Of a stretch of 64,000 bases of DNA, positions 53,651 to 64,000 are shown piece by piece. The position numbers and the translations under genes were made by a program. Source of the stretch: Plumapathes pennacea (taxonomy: Eukaryota; Cnidaria; Anthozoa; Antipatharia; Myriopathidae); contig OZ038467.1 of assembly GCA_964036295.1 (NCBI GenBank), forward strand, positions 22,324,170 to 22,388,169. The letters run 5' to 3'. Position 1 is the stretch's first letter. Every line of letters starts with the position of its first letter. The notes beneath the pieces are model-generated. The model ran no database searches and was not told where the DNA came from. It worked only from the letters and a program-made list of their open reading frames with translations.

Positions 53651-53814
53651 ACTTACTGTACTGGCATTTTTCCAAAATAATGGCGAGCTAAACAAAGCAT
53701 CTGTCACTTCATTTGCAGAGCACCAACGACAATTTAACACAGTACAGTATGAGGCTGTTGTGGACCTTGGGAAGAACATGAAAAGTACCAAGGAGCAAGC
53801 AAGTCTTCAGCAAG
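53651..53814 (+). CDS. Possible orphan exon
   Basis: Between an acceptor (CCCTAACCAG) and a donor (AAG then GTTGGT) the frame stays open for 54 codons: LTVLAFFQNNGELNKASVTS, then FAEHQRQFNTVQYEAVVDLG. The composition looks like protein, but I do not recognise it and see no partner exon. Could be part of a gene with exons elsewhere, or a chance frame. Confidence 0.3.
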
Positions 53815-53819
53815 GTTGG

Positions 53820-54389
53820 TCTTGTTATCTTGTTTAATGTCCTAAAATAACAATGTTCAGGGTCTTACTGGACCCATTTGTTGATCAGAGATACATACAT
53901 ATAAACGTCATTCATTCATTCTCTCTTGACACAGCATAAGATGAGGGTGCAATAAGCGAGAAGATAAAGAAAGAAAGAAATCATTTCTAGTTTTGCTAGC
54001 CTTCAGTCAGCCCATGTTTGAACCAAAATAAGAGCAAATCATCTTCTTTGTGGCTTTTCAAGCACAGAGAGGTTCAAGCTATACAATTTTGTCTTCTGAT
54101 CTCTGTACAAATACAAGTTGGCAATTGAAATCTATAAATCATTCTATAGAACTATGTATGTTAGCTCTACACAGTGATTTACAGGTCAAACCGATGATTA
54201 TTTGCAGGGAAACCAGTGTGACAAGAAGGGGCATTAGACGCAAAATCGGCCATTTTTGAGGCTTAAAGTAGGCTATTGACTTTTTACCTTTCAAATTCGC
54301 TCTTCATTCTCATTACAACTTTGGGATTGTTAGAACACTTCAGGACAGCTTCCTTTTTTTATGAAGAATGTTTAGATTTGTTTTTGATT
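53820..54389. other. Intergenic, nothing recognised
   Basis: No coding signal. Confidence 0.5.
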
Positions 54390-57300
54390 TCATACAGCCG
54401 GGCCCGAGAGCAAGTGATTGACAAATTTTTCAAAGCTTTTTAAGCATAAATGGTTTGATCCTATGCGTTTTTGTCTTCTGATATCTCTACAAAGTTTTCA
54501 GTTGAAAGATTTTCGCAGGGCGCATTTTTAGGATCGATGAAAAGCTTGCTTGGCGTTTTCGATTTTATATCGGGCACTTTACGTCTAGTTGCATCTGAAT
54601 AATAGGACTTCTGACTAAACCCGTGTTTTTGCATGTTTTTTTTGTCACCTCAGGCCATTTGTCGTGGACCTGCAAGATGGAAAGACGTCTGCAAAAGGCT
54701 CCGAAGTTTAGGTAGGTACTTTAATTTACCGCGCGAGTACAGTTCGTAAAGAATAGATGTTTTTGTAGGTTTGATAACACTGCAACCTTTTGTAGAAGTA
54801 TCGTTATTAAGAAAGTTTTTTCTCGTGCAGATGAAATGAAGGACAATTGAAGCGAAGTCGGGAAGACTTCATGGCGGAGCAAGCGAAAGTCATCGCTTGT
54901 GGCTGATGGTGAAGCTGTGATGGCGACCTCGTTCACGGCGCAAGAAGGATGAACATGGACTATTGTATGTACGAACGCTCTTCTACATATTTATTTTGGT
55001 TTTGTAATTAAGGAATTACACCGGTCGAGTTTAAGTTTTCTTTCGCTCCGTGTCATGTTAGTGTGAATTTTCTTCGGAAGTCGAATATTTGCGAACCAGT
55101 TGTACGGACGAGATAATACTTATTACACCGGTCGAGTTTAAGTTTTCTTTCGCTCCGTGTCATGTTACTGTGAATTTTTTTCATAAGTCGATTATTTGCG
55201 AACCAGTTTTTACGGACGAGATAACGACGGGATGGTACTTGTTGGACAGAATAGGAGCGAAGCTTTATTATATCTGCGGGAAGATGTGCTTCATAATTTC
55301 TTTCCGTTCAAATCCTTGTGTGTCGTGTTTATCGTGAATTGTTTTCGGAAGTGGGACCTGATAAACAGAATAAGAGCGTGAACCACGGATTGGTTACTGG
55401 TATACCGATTTTTTTTTTTTGTTTTTTTGTTTTTTTGTTTTTTTTTCAGCAATAATGTGTACTGCACTTCGAATTACTTGCGTAGTTCCTTTTAAATGCT
55501 AGTCGTTGACGTTAGAAATTTTTTTTGGGGGGGGGGGGGGGTTTAAGAGTGAAGCCTATGTACTTTTTTTTAGTACGATTGTTATTTTACGATTTTATTA
55601 GTCGACTCCATTTAGTTTGTAACTTAAAAAAAAAGTACTAAGTTTTCCTGGAGTTGCGTTGTAATTTAGTGGCGACCCCGAAGGGCCTTAGAGTGAAGAA
55701 CAATTAAGGAAATGATGGAAAGAGGACACGCCGGCGGGGGAAATTGCCGACGAGCCTCGAACGGTTGAAATGTTTAGCTCGGATTGACATTGCTTGGTAG
55801 CTTTTGTTTATTTTATGTTGTCTTGGTTTGCATCGCCTTTTCGCGACTGTTTCTTTTTTTGCGTACGAAGTTTTCTGCAATTTATTTGAGAGGCCAAAGC
55901 GTATTTATTTGCTCGAACGGTTGAAATGTTTAGCTCGGTAGCTTTTGTTTATTTTATGTTGTCTTGGTTTGCATCGCCTTTTCGTGACTGTCTTTTTTTT
56001 TTTTTTTTTTTTTGCGCACGAAGTTTCCTGCAATTTATTTGCTCGAAGGGTTGAAATGTTTAGCTCGGATTGACATTGCTCGGCCATGCGATCGCATTCT
56101 GTTTTAGTCTGCGCTCGTTGGAGAAACCGGTGCAAATACAAGTTGTAAAACATCCAAATTTATCCAGAAACTTCAAACGAAGACTTGATACACCAGTGCT
56201 TGTTTTTTGTTTTTGTGCGTGTGGACCTTGCATGAATGCGATTCCAAATGCGTGCATTCTCTTGGTATATTGGTCTTGCATCTGCAATGATTAGTCTTTG
56301 ACCAATGAAAGGCTATTGTAAACCAGTTTTAATGAATATTTTGACACATATTTTGCTGCCGTGCAGATGCCCATTTCGTCAACTCGTAAGAGTGATCTTT
56401 TTGTTGTTGTTTTTAAGTGAGGGTCCCCCTTTTTGGTTTATTTTGAGAAGGTCCTCCTTTTGTTGTTTGAATAAGGGTCCCGTGACTGGGGTACTGGAAA
56501 CTGTCACCGTTATTGTACAACCAGTAGGAGAGGATTGTGAAGAAACACGCTCACTGAAGAGGTATGTAAGAGTCGCAGTTAGGTTTCTTTTTCACCGCGG
56601 AAATTAAACGTTTCGACTATGCGACTGCATTTTGTTTTAGTCAGCGCTCGTTGGAGAAACCGGTAGCAACAAATACAAGTTGTAAAACATCCAAATTTAT
56701 CCAGAAACTTCAAAAGAAGACTTGATACACCAGTGCTTGTTTTTTTTTGTGTGTGTGCGTGTGGACCTCGCATGAATGCGATTCCAAATGCGTGCATTCT
56801 CTTGTTATATTGGCATCTGTAAACCGGTTTTAATGCATATTTTGGCACATAGTTTGCTGCCGTGCACAGATGCCCAATTTGCATATATGTTTTCGTCGCC
56901 TCAGTCAGTTGCTTCCCGAATTGCGAGCAGAACGGACGGACGTGTTCGGACTCTAATTTTGAGGTAAGCGTGGTTTTATTTATGCTCAAAAAGAAGAGAT
57001 TAAATTTATTGCGCATAAAGAGAAGAAACGAAGCTCCAGTTTAGCTAGTTTGAAAACGCTGTAGACGTATTGGCTATGTAAACTGAACGTTTCGCGCTTG
57101 TGAAATTCTCGTTTAATGAGGACGTTCTTTTCTTGCTAGCAGGACAGTGGAGAGCCGAAGGCAGCGAAAGCAAGCGAAAGTCACCATTTCTCAATGGTAA
57201 GTATTCTTTTTTGGTAAAAGTTGCGACAAGAATCTAGCACGTGCCATTTTTGTTTCATACTTGTTTGGAACAGTCAAGCTTATGGCCAATACATGTTCTT

Positions 57301-57639
57301 TTCTCGCAGAGCTTGTCCGACCTGTTCGCAGCAAACGTGATTTGCAAGAAAGCTTCGCACATAATATGGAACATTTCTTGATGATGGCGACATCGTTCAC
57401 GGAAGGAGGATGAACATGGACTATGGTATGCATGAACACCGTTTCACATATTTATTTAAGATTACACTAGTCGAGTTTAGATTTTCATTCGCTCTGTGTC
57501 ATGTTACCGTGAATTTTCTTCGGAGGTTGATTATTTGCGAACCATTGTGACGGACGAGTAAACAAAGTGAAGCTTTCTTATGTCTGCGGGAAAATGAGCT
57601 TCAAAATTTCTTTACATTCAAATCTTTGTGTGTCATGTT

Positions 57640-58600
57640 TATCGTGAATTTTTTTTTTTTTTTAATTGGCGATGACATGTACTGCACTCCGATTTTTTTG
57701 CGTAGTTTCTTTTAAATGCTAGTCGTTTGTGTGTCATGTTACTGTGAATTTTCTTCGGAGGTCGATTATTTGCGAACCAGTGCGACGGACGAGTAAACGA
57801 AGTGAAGCTTTCTTATATCTGCGGGAAAATGAGCTTAAAAATTTCTTTACACCCAAATCTTTGTGTGTCATGTTTATCGTGAGTTTTTTTTTGGAAGTCG
57901 AACCTGATAAATAGAATAAGATCGTTTTTTTTTTTTAATTGGCGATGACATGTACTGCACTTCGATTGTTTTCCGTAGTTTCTTTTAAATGCTAGTCGTT
58001 TGCTTATCCTGAATTTTTTTTCGAAGTCGAACCTGATAAATAGAATAAGATCGTGGACTTTTTTTTTTTTTTAATCGGCGATGATAAGTTCTGCACTAAG
58101 TTTTTTTTTGCGTGGTTCCTTTTAAATGCTAGTCGTTCGTGTGGCATGTTTATTCTGATTTTTTTTTGGAAGTCGAACCTGATAAATAGAATAAGAGCGT
58201 GGACTTTTTTTTTTTTAATCGGCGATGATAAGTTCTGCACTAAGTTTTTTTTTGCGTGGTTCCTTTTAAATGCTAGTCGTTTGTGTGGCATGTTTATCCT
58301 GAATTTTTTTTGGAAGTCGAACCTGATAAATAGAATAAGATCGTGGACTTTTTTTTTTTTAATCGGCGATGATAAGTTCTGCACTAAGTTTTTTTTTCGT
58401 GGTTCCTTTTAAATGCTAGTCGTTTGTTTATCCTGAATTTTTTTTGGAAGTCGAACCTGATAAATAGAATAAGATCGTGGACTTTTTTTTTTTAATCGGC
58501 GATGATAAGTTCTGCACTAAGTTTTTTTTTCGTAATTCCTTTTAAAAGCTAGTCGTTGACGTTTAAAATTTTTGGGAGGTTTAAGAGTGAACTTTTTTAG
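57640..58600. repeat. Tandem repeat, units of about 130-145 bp
   Basis: Units contain a T tract, AATCGGCGATGATAAGTTCTG cut here at 20 bases (AATCGGCGATGATAAGTTCT), GTAGTTCCTTTTAAATGCT-type sequence and GAAGTCGAACCTGATAAAT. Copies recur near 57.66, 57.93, 58.08, 58.22, 58.36 and 58.50 kb. T-tract length varies between units. The frames reading FFFLIGDDKF are repeat artefacts. Confidence 0.85.
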
Positions 58601-59012
58601 TACGATATTTATTTTACGATTTCATTTTTTAGTTAGTAAGTTTAAGAAGAAGAAAAAAAAAAGAAGAAGTACCAACTTTTCCTTTTAGTTGCACTTTGAG
58701 TTGTTGGCGGCCCCGAAGGGCCTTAGAGAGAAGAACAATTAAAGAAATGATGGAACATTGAGGACATGCCGGAGGGGGGAAGCGCCGACAAGCCTCGAAC
58801 CATCAAACCTTCAATGTCTTAACACTGAGAGTAACCCGTTGAGCCATTGAGCTATTCTCGATAAGTACATGGAAAAATTGCTTAGATATAGGTTTGATGA
58901 ATAATTAGGATGTGAATGTATGCAAAGAATATGACGTAATCAAACAATAGGTCACATACTTTAGTGGTTCATGTGACCCCGGATCAACTGTGATTGGCGG
59001 ATTACTTATTCA

Positions 59013-59357
59013 TTGCATGTTGGTAGTTTTTGCTCGAACATGTGCGAGATGAGATTTGAGTTGACGATTCAAAGCAGAAAGGATAACGTGGCGGAGTTTG
59101 AAGCAAACGAAAGGTATTTTCTTGACTGTTTTGCACAGCAGTTAAGCGGAGATGTTAATTTAGTAATTCAGGAAAAAGCTGCTCTCGGGTGTGTAGTCAG
59201 CGTGCTTCGAAGATATGAAATGTTTGTTACGCGAAAATGCAGTTCTTCATTGCAAAGATGTCTCCTGTGTACATACATTTTATCATTTGTGCTTCGCTCA
59301 GAGAGTTTGCGTACACATTTTAATGAGTTTCTTATCCGGATAACAGTTGCGTTTTGA
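59013..59357 (+). CDS. Open frame of 114 codons, unrecognised
   Basis: Starts with ATG; reads MRFELTIQSRKDNVAEFEAN, then RYFLDCFAQQLSGDVNLVIQ. Composition is not obviously repeat-derived, and no counterpart on the right arm was noticed. No neighbouring exon, so it could be chance. Low confidence. Confidence 0.2.
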   Translation: MHVGSFCSNMCEMRFELTIQSRKDNVAEFEANERYFLDCFAQQLSGDVNLVIQEKAALGCVVSVLRRYEMFVTRKCSSSLQRCLLCTYILSFVLRSESLRTHFNEFLIRITVAF

Positions 59358-60347
59358 TTTTTTGAGCGTCAATCGTGTTCGTTTCGTTTTCGGGTCACGT
59401 TTGTAGGATTAGCACACGAGGTATGTGACTTTACTTTTGTTTAGAGAAATAAACTTCACTGGTGCAAGTCGTTTCTGTTCGATAATGCTCGTTAAGATGT
59501 TTAACTCTAATTGACGTTGTTGGGTAATCTTCGCTTAGTTATGGTTGTATTTTGAGTTCCGTTGAATGATTTCTTGGTCTGCTTCGCCATTTTCATGACT
59601 TGTTCTTTTGCATACGAAGTTTCCCGCAATATATTTGAGATACCAAAGCGCTCGAACAGTTGTATTTTAAGTTCGGTTGAATGATTTCTATGTCTGCATC
59701 ACTATTTTCGTTACTTGTTCTGTTGCGTACGAAGTTTCCTTCAATTTAGTTGAAATAGTAAAGCGCGTTTATGCGCTCGAACACTTAAAATGTTCAACTC
59801 AAAAGACGTTGGCTAGTTTTTGTTTATGTATTGTTGTATGTTGAGTTCACTTGAATATTGTCTTAGCCTATATCAGCATTTTAGTGACTTTTTCTTTTGC
59901 GTACGAAGTTTCCTACAATGCGTACACGTTGTCCTTCGTAGTTAAGTGTATGAATTCTCGATCACAGGAAGACGAAACACTTTGCGAAGATGGAGGGGAG
60001 CAAAGGAGAAAATAAAGAATTGGTTGTTGACAATGGCTGACTGATCAAGAGGAGACAGAATTTGAGCGCAGACTTTCTGCACATGGTTAAAAATAAAAAT
60101 GACCAACACGCCGAACAACACACACATACGCGCCATGTCTTATTATTTAGTAGACTAGCGCGACACTTACACAAAATAAAGATGAATGAAATCTCAAGCA
60201 AACACCTCACCCGACACCCCAAAGAGTTTATAGTTGAAATAAAAATGAACGACATGCCGAACAACACACACATACGCGCCATGTCTTGTTATTTAGTAGA
60301 CTAGCGCGACACTTGCACAAAATAAAGACGAATGAAATCTCAAGCAA

Positions 60348-60895
60348 ACACACCTCACCCCACCCCCCAGACTTTGACACCTCGCTCCACTCTCCAACTC
60401 CTCACCTCACCCACTCCCCCCAGACTTTGACTCCTCGCTCCACTCTCCAACTCCTCATCTCACCCACTCCCCCCAGACTTTGACACCTCGCTCCACTCTT
60501 CAACTCCTCACCCCACCCCCCAGACTTTGACACCTCGCTCCACTCTCCAACTCCTCATCTCACCCACTCCCCCCAGACTTTGACACCTCGCTCCACTCTT
60601 CAACTCCTCACCCCACCCCCCAGACTTTGACACCTCGCTCCACTCTCCAACTCCTCACCCCACCCCCCAGACTTTGACACCTCGCTCCACTCTCCAACTC
60701 CTCATCTCACCCACTCCCCCCAGACTTTGACTCCTTGCTCCACTCTCCAATTCCTCATCTCACCCCCCCCAGACTTTAACACCTCGCTCCACTCTCCAAC
60801 TCCTCACCTCACCCCACCCCCCCCAGACTTTGACACCTCGCTTCACTCTCCAAGTCCTCATCTCACCCCACCTCCCAGACTCTGACACCAAGTCC
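60348..60895. repeat. C-rich minisatellite, ~48-60 bp units
   Basis: Eight to ten units built on CAGACTTTGACACCTCGCTC and CACTCTCCAACTCCTCA, with C-rich spacers of varying length. Confidence 0.9.
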
Positions 60896-60993
60896 TATCT
60901 GACCCGTAAGAGTTTATCATCTGTACATCAAAGTAAACTAATAAAATGATAACAAAGTTTGCAAGTGTGATTTTATTGTAGTGTCCAACACGC

Positions 60994-61815
60994 TAAGTGT
61001 CACTTCTCAAAAAAAAAGTACTAAGTGTCACTTCTCAAAAAAAAAGTACTAAGTGTCACTTCTCAAAAAAAAAAGTACTAAGTGTCACTTCTCAAAAAAA
61101 AAGTACTAAGTGTCACTTCTCAAAAAAAAAGTACTAAGTGTCACTTCTCAAAAAAAAAGTACTAAGTGTCACTTCTCAAAAAAAAAGTACTAAGTGTCAC
61201 TTCTCAAAAAAAAAGTACTAAGTGTCACTTCTCAAAAAAAAAGTACTAAGTGTCACTTCTCAAAAAAAAAGTACTAAGTGTCACTTCTCAAAAAAAAAGT
61301 ACTAAGTGTCACTTCTCAAAAAAAAAGTACTAAGTGTCACTTCTCAAAAAAAAAGTACTAAGTGTCACTTCTCAAAAAAAAAGTACTAAGTGTCACTTCT
61401 CAAAAAAAAAGTACTAAGTGTCACTTCTCAAAAAAAAAGTACTAAGTGTCACTTCTCAAAAAAAAAGTACTAAGTGTCACTTCTCAAAAAAAAAGTACTA
61501 AGTGTCACTTCTCAAAAAAAAAGTACTAAGTGTCACTTCTCAAAAAAAAAGTACTAAGTGTCACTTCTCAAAAAAAAAGTACTAAGTGTCACTTCTCAAA
61601 AAAAAAGTACTAAGTGTCACTTCTCAAAAAAAAAGTACTAAGTGTCACTTCTCAAAAAAAAAGTACTAAGTGTCACTTCTCAAAAAAAAAGTACTAAGTG
61701 TCACTTCTCAAAAAAAAAGTACTAAGTGTCACTTCTCAAAAAAAAAGTACTAAGTGTCACTTCTCAAAAAAAAAGTACTAAGTGTCACTTCTCAAAAAAA
61801 GTACTAAGTGTCACT
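60994..61815. repeat. 28-bp satellite, about 29 units
   Basis: Each 28-bp unit has AAGTGTCACTTCTC, an A tract of 8-9, and GTACT. AAGTG-T-CACTT is a small palindrome and AGTACT another. Units are virtually identical except for A-tract length (9, occasionally 10 or shorter). No unique spacers lie between units. Such uniformity indicates recent or ongoing homogenisation. Confidence 0.97.
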
Positions 61816-61879
61816 CTAATTACTCTCTCAACCCCCCCAGTTTAAATTTTTCTCCCCAAAAACCCCCCCAATCTCAAAG

Positions 61880-62375
61880 GTGAGGTGTTGGGGTCTAGAG
61901 GGTGAGGTGAAGGGTTGGGTCTAGAAGGTGGGGTGAGGGGTTGGGTCTAGAGGTTGGGGTGAAGGGTTGGGGGTAAGGGGTTGGGGTCTAGAGGGTGGGG
62001 TGAGGGGTTGGGTCTAGAGGGTGGGGTTAGGGGTTGGGTCTAGAGGTTGGGGTGAAGGGTTGGGTCTAGAGGTTGGGGTGAAGGGTTGGGTCTAGAGGGT
62101 GGGGTGAAGGGTTGGGTCTAGAGGTTGGGGTGAAGGGTTGGGTCTAGAGGGTGGGGTGAAGGGTTGGGTCTAGAGGGTGGGGTCTAGAGGGTGGGGTCTA
62201 GAGGTTGGGGTCTAGAGGTTGGGGTGAGGGGTTGGGGTCTAGAGGTTGGGGTGAGGGGTTGGGGTCTAGAGGTTGGGGTGAGGGGTTGGGGTCTAGAGGT
62301 TGGGGTGAGGGGTTGGGTCTAGAGGTTGGGGTGAGGGGTTGGGGTCTAGAGGGTGGGGTGAGGGGTTGATGTCTT
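61880..62375. repeat. G-rich minisatellite
   Basis: Units of about 25-30 bp: GGTTGGGTCTAGAGG, GTTGGGGTGAGGGGTTGG. G-runs of 3-4 are frequent and closely spaced on the plus strand, so G-quadruplex folding is likely. It corresponds as reverse complement, loosely, to the C-rich array at 60348. Confidence 0.9.
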
Positions 62376-62704
62376 TGGAGTTTGGGGAAGAGTTGAAGTT
62401 TTTGGAGTATGGGGAAGAGTTGAAGTCTGTGGAGTTTGGGGAAGAGTTGAAGGTTTAGGACCTAATTACACGAGTCGGGCTAGGCCGGTGTTCTCAGTCT
62501 GCGAGTATTGCACCGTTATGTCCGAACACAGAGAAAAGATCAACTCGCGGTCGACCGAAATCCCGGTGGCTCAAGCCGGGTCCCAGCATGCGGGCTAAAC
62601 CAGTTCTCATGTAATCTCCCAAAACGGTACACTTATGGACTGAGAACACTGGTCAAGCCCCGCTTATGTAATAAGGCCCTTAGAGTAGGGGGACGAGTCG
62701 AAGT

Positions 62705-62730
62705 CTTTGGGGGGGGGGGGGGGGGGGAGA
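62705..62730. repeat. Poly-G tract
   Basis: Long G run before GAGAGAGGGAGAAGG. Confidence 0.85.
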
Positions 62731-62756
62731 GAGGGAGAAGGTGTTGGCAAGGCTTT

Positions 62757-64000
62757 CGGTCATCTTTATTTTGTGCAAGTGACGCGCTAGTCTACTAAAT
62801 AACAAGACATGGCGCGTATGTGTGTGTGTTGTTCGGCATGTCGTTCATTTTTATTTCAAGTATCTTTATAAACTCTTTGGGGTGGAGGGTGAGGTGTTTG
62901 CTTGGGATTTCAGTCATCTTTATTTTGTGCAAGTGTCGCGCTAGTCTACTAAATAACAAGACATGGCGCGTATGTGTGTGTTGTACGGCGTGTCGGTCAT
63001 TTTTATTTTTAACCATGTGCAGAAAGTCTTCGCGTTCCAATTCTGTATCCTCTTGTTCAGTCAGCCATCATCAACAAGAAAATCTTCAACTTCTCTTTTG
63101 CTCGGCTCCATCTTTGCGAAGTGTTTCGTCTTCCTGCGATTGAAAATTTATACACTTGACTACGAAGAACAACGTGTACGCATTGCAAACACTGTTCGAG
63201 CGTATAAATACGCTTTGGTCTCTAAAATTAATTGCAGGAAACTTCGTACGCAAAAGAACAAGTCACTAAAATGGCGATAAAGGCTAAGACAATATTCAAC
63301 TAAACTCAACACACAACAGTACATAAACAAAAACTAGCCAACAACTTTAATAGGCTGCACTCTTAAACCTTCTCAAATTTTCAAGCGTCAACAACTAGCA
63401 TTTAAAAGGAACTACGCGAAGAAATCGAAGCGCAGTAAAAATTATCGCTGATTAAAAAAATATCGAGATACAAAACCAAAATAAATATATGAAATGGCGT
63501 TCATACATACGGAAAAGAACACTTACCATTGAGAAACGATGACTTTCGCTTGCTTCGTTATGAAGTCCTCCCAGCTTCGCTTTAATTTACTCTTTCTTTT
63601 CATCTGTAAGGAGAAAACTTTCTTAATAACGACACTTCTACAAAGTTTGCAGTTATCAAACTGATCCGTTTCTCCTGTATTCGCACGGTAACTTAAACCA
63701 CCTACCTAAAATTTGGAGCCATTTTGCGTACATCTTTCTACCTTGCAAGTCCACAACAAATGACCTGAGATGAGAAAAAAAAAATTCAAATCGTGGCACA
63801 AAAAGCGTGAAAAATGCAATAACATGCAATGAATCAGAAGTCCTATTGTTTTAGATGCAAATACAAACAAACGCATGGACATTTAAACGTAACAACGTGC
63901 CCGATACCCATGGCGCACAAGTCAAAGCTCCCCAACACGCTAATCACGACTTCTCGCCAACCTTTCTCAGCACAAACCGTTGCAGTGCAACAATACATAT
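62757..64000. repeat. Right arm of large inverted-repeat block
   Basis: Reverse complement of the left arm in condensed form: a direct repeat (CAAGTGACGCGCTAGTCTAC and CAAGTGTCGCGCTAGTCTAC, then AACAAGACATGGCGCGTATG) at about 62776 and about 62932 matches the doubled region at 60120-60320. The match continues to at least 63830 (CAGAAGTCCTATTGTTTTAG against the left TAATAGGACTTCTGA). The arm runs off the window. Confidence 0.75.

Larger units (their letters stand above)
54390..60345. repeat. Left arm of large inverted-repeat block
   Basis: Several stretches are near-complements of 62757-64000, in reverse order. Examples: 54655-54720 with GTCGTGGACCTGCAAGATGG, against about 63680-63770; CATCGCTTGTGGCTG region against 63535; GAACGACATGCCGAACAACA at 60247 against 62825. 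The arm is longer than the right one because it is internally repetitive (two related copies at about 55.0-55.2 kb, two at about 55.9-56.3 and 56.6-56.9 kb). Frames inside it are shadows. Confidence 0.75.

Noticed and set aside
58004-58412. Long frames on both strands with repeated peptide
   Set aside because: They are translations of the ~140-bp tandem repeat with T tracts.
60994-61815. CRISPR-like regular 28-bp repeats
   Set aside because: Units are directly contiguous with no unique spacers, and the DNA is clearly animal; it is a satellite.
61880-62375. Telomeric repeat or telomere remnant
   Set aside because: G-rich but without a TTAGGG-type unit; units are 25-30 bp.

Overview
The window looks like animal nuclear DNA, most likely from an anthozoan cnidarian such as a stony coral. 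The grounds are GT-AG introns with short exons, animal gene families (fibrocystin-L/PKHD1L1, cadherin, a KChIP-type calcium sensor, class A and class C GPCRs), and dense short inverted-repeat elements and minisatellites. There is no bacterial gene organisation. The taxon is an inference; no species-specific marker was recognised.

Layout. (1) About 244-10412 and 16974-28438 are two copies of one segment. Both carry a reverse-transcriptase fossil, a WD40-like exon, and the beta-helix and second G8 exons of a PKHD1L1-like gene. The copies differ by clean transposon insertions: a 282-bp foldback only in copy 1 and a 1357-bp TTAA element only in copy 2. They also differ by separate exon lesions. 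(2) 11545-16174, between the copies, holds one post-G8 exon, a cupredoxin-like plus IPT/TIG exon cluster from the N-terminal half of such a protein, a 79-bp minisatellite, and one stray C-terminal exon. (3) From copy 2 the gene continues through the PKHD1L1 C-terminal region (28613-32710), Ig-like repeats (36463-37625), about seven cadherin repeats (37925-42689), a BIG2/cohesin-like region with half of a dockerin-like motif (43106-44482), and a last exon with the second dockerin-like loop, a transmembrane helix and a cytoplasmic tail (44908-46209). Most splice phases that I checked join correctly, so this reads as one giant surface protein. A truncated rhodopsin-type GPCR lies on the minus strand in its largest intron. 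(4) 48494-52090 is a KChIP-like EF-hand gene lacking its last exon. It is followed on the same strand by the terminal exon of a metabotropic-glutamate-type receptor (52141-52708). (5) 54.4-64.0 kb is repeat DNA: two inverted arms enclose a C-rich minisatellite, a 28-bp satellite of about 29 units, and a G-rich minisatellite.

Many otherwise well-conserved exons carry one-base frameshifts while their splice sites remain intact. This occurs in unrelated genes, including the normally highly conserved KChIP. Either the assembly retains consensus indels or several young pseudogenes lie together. A few lesions are substitutions to stop codons, which indel error would not explain. The two ~10-kb copies could also be unmerged haplotypes, although their separate insertions and a tandem order argue for a real duplication. 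All coordinates and reading frames were worked out by eye; no alignment or domain search was run.
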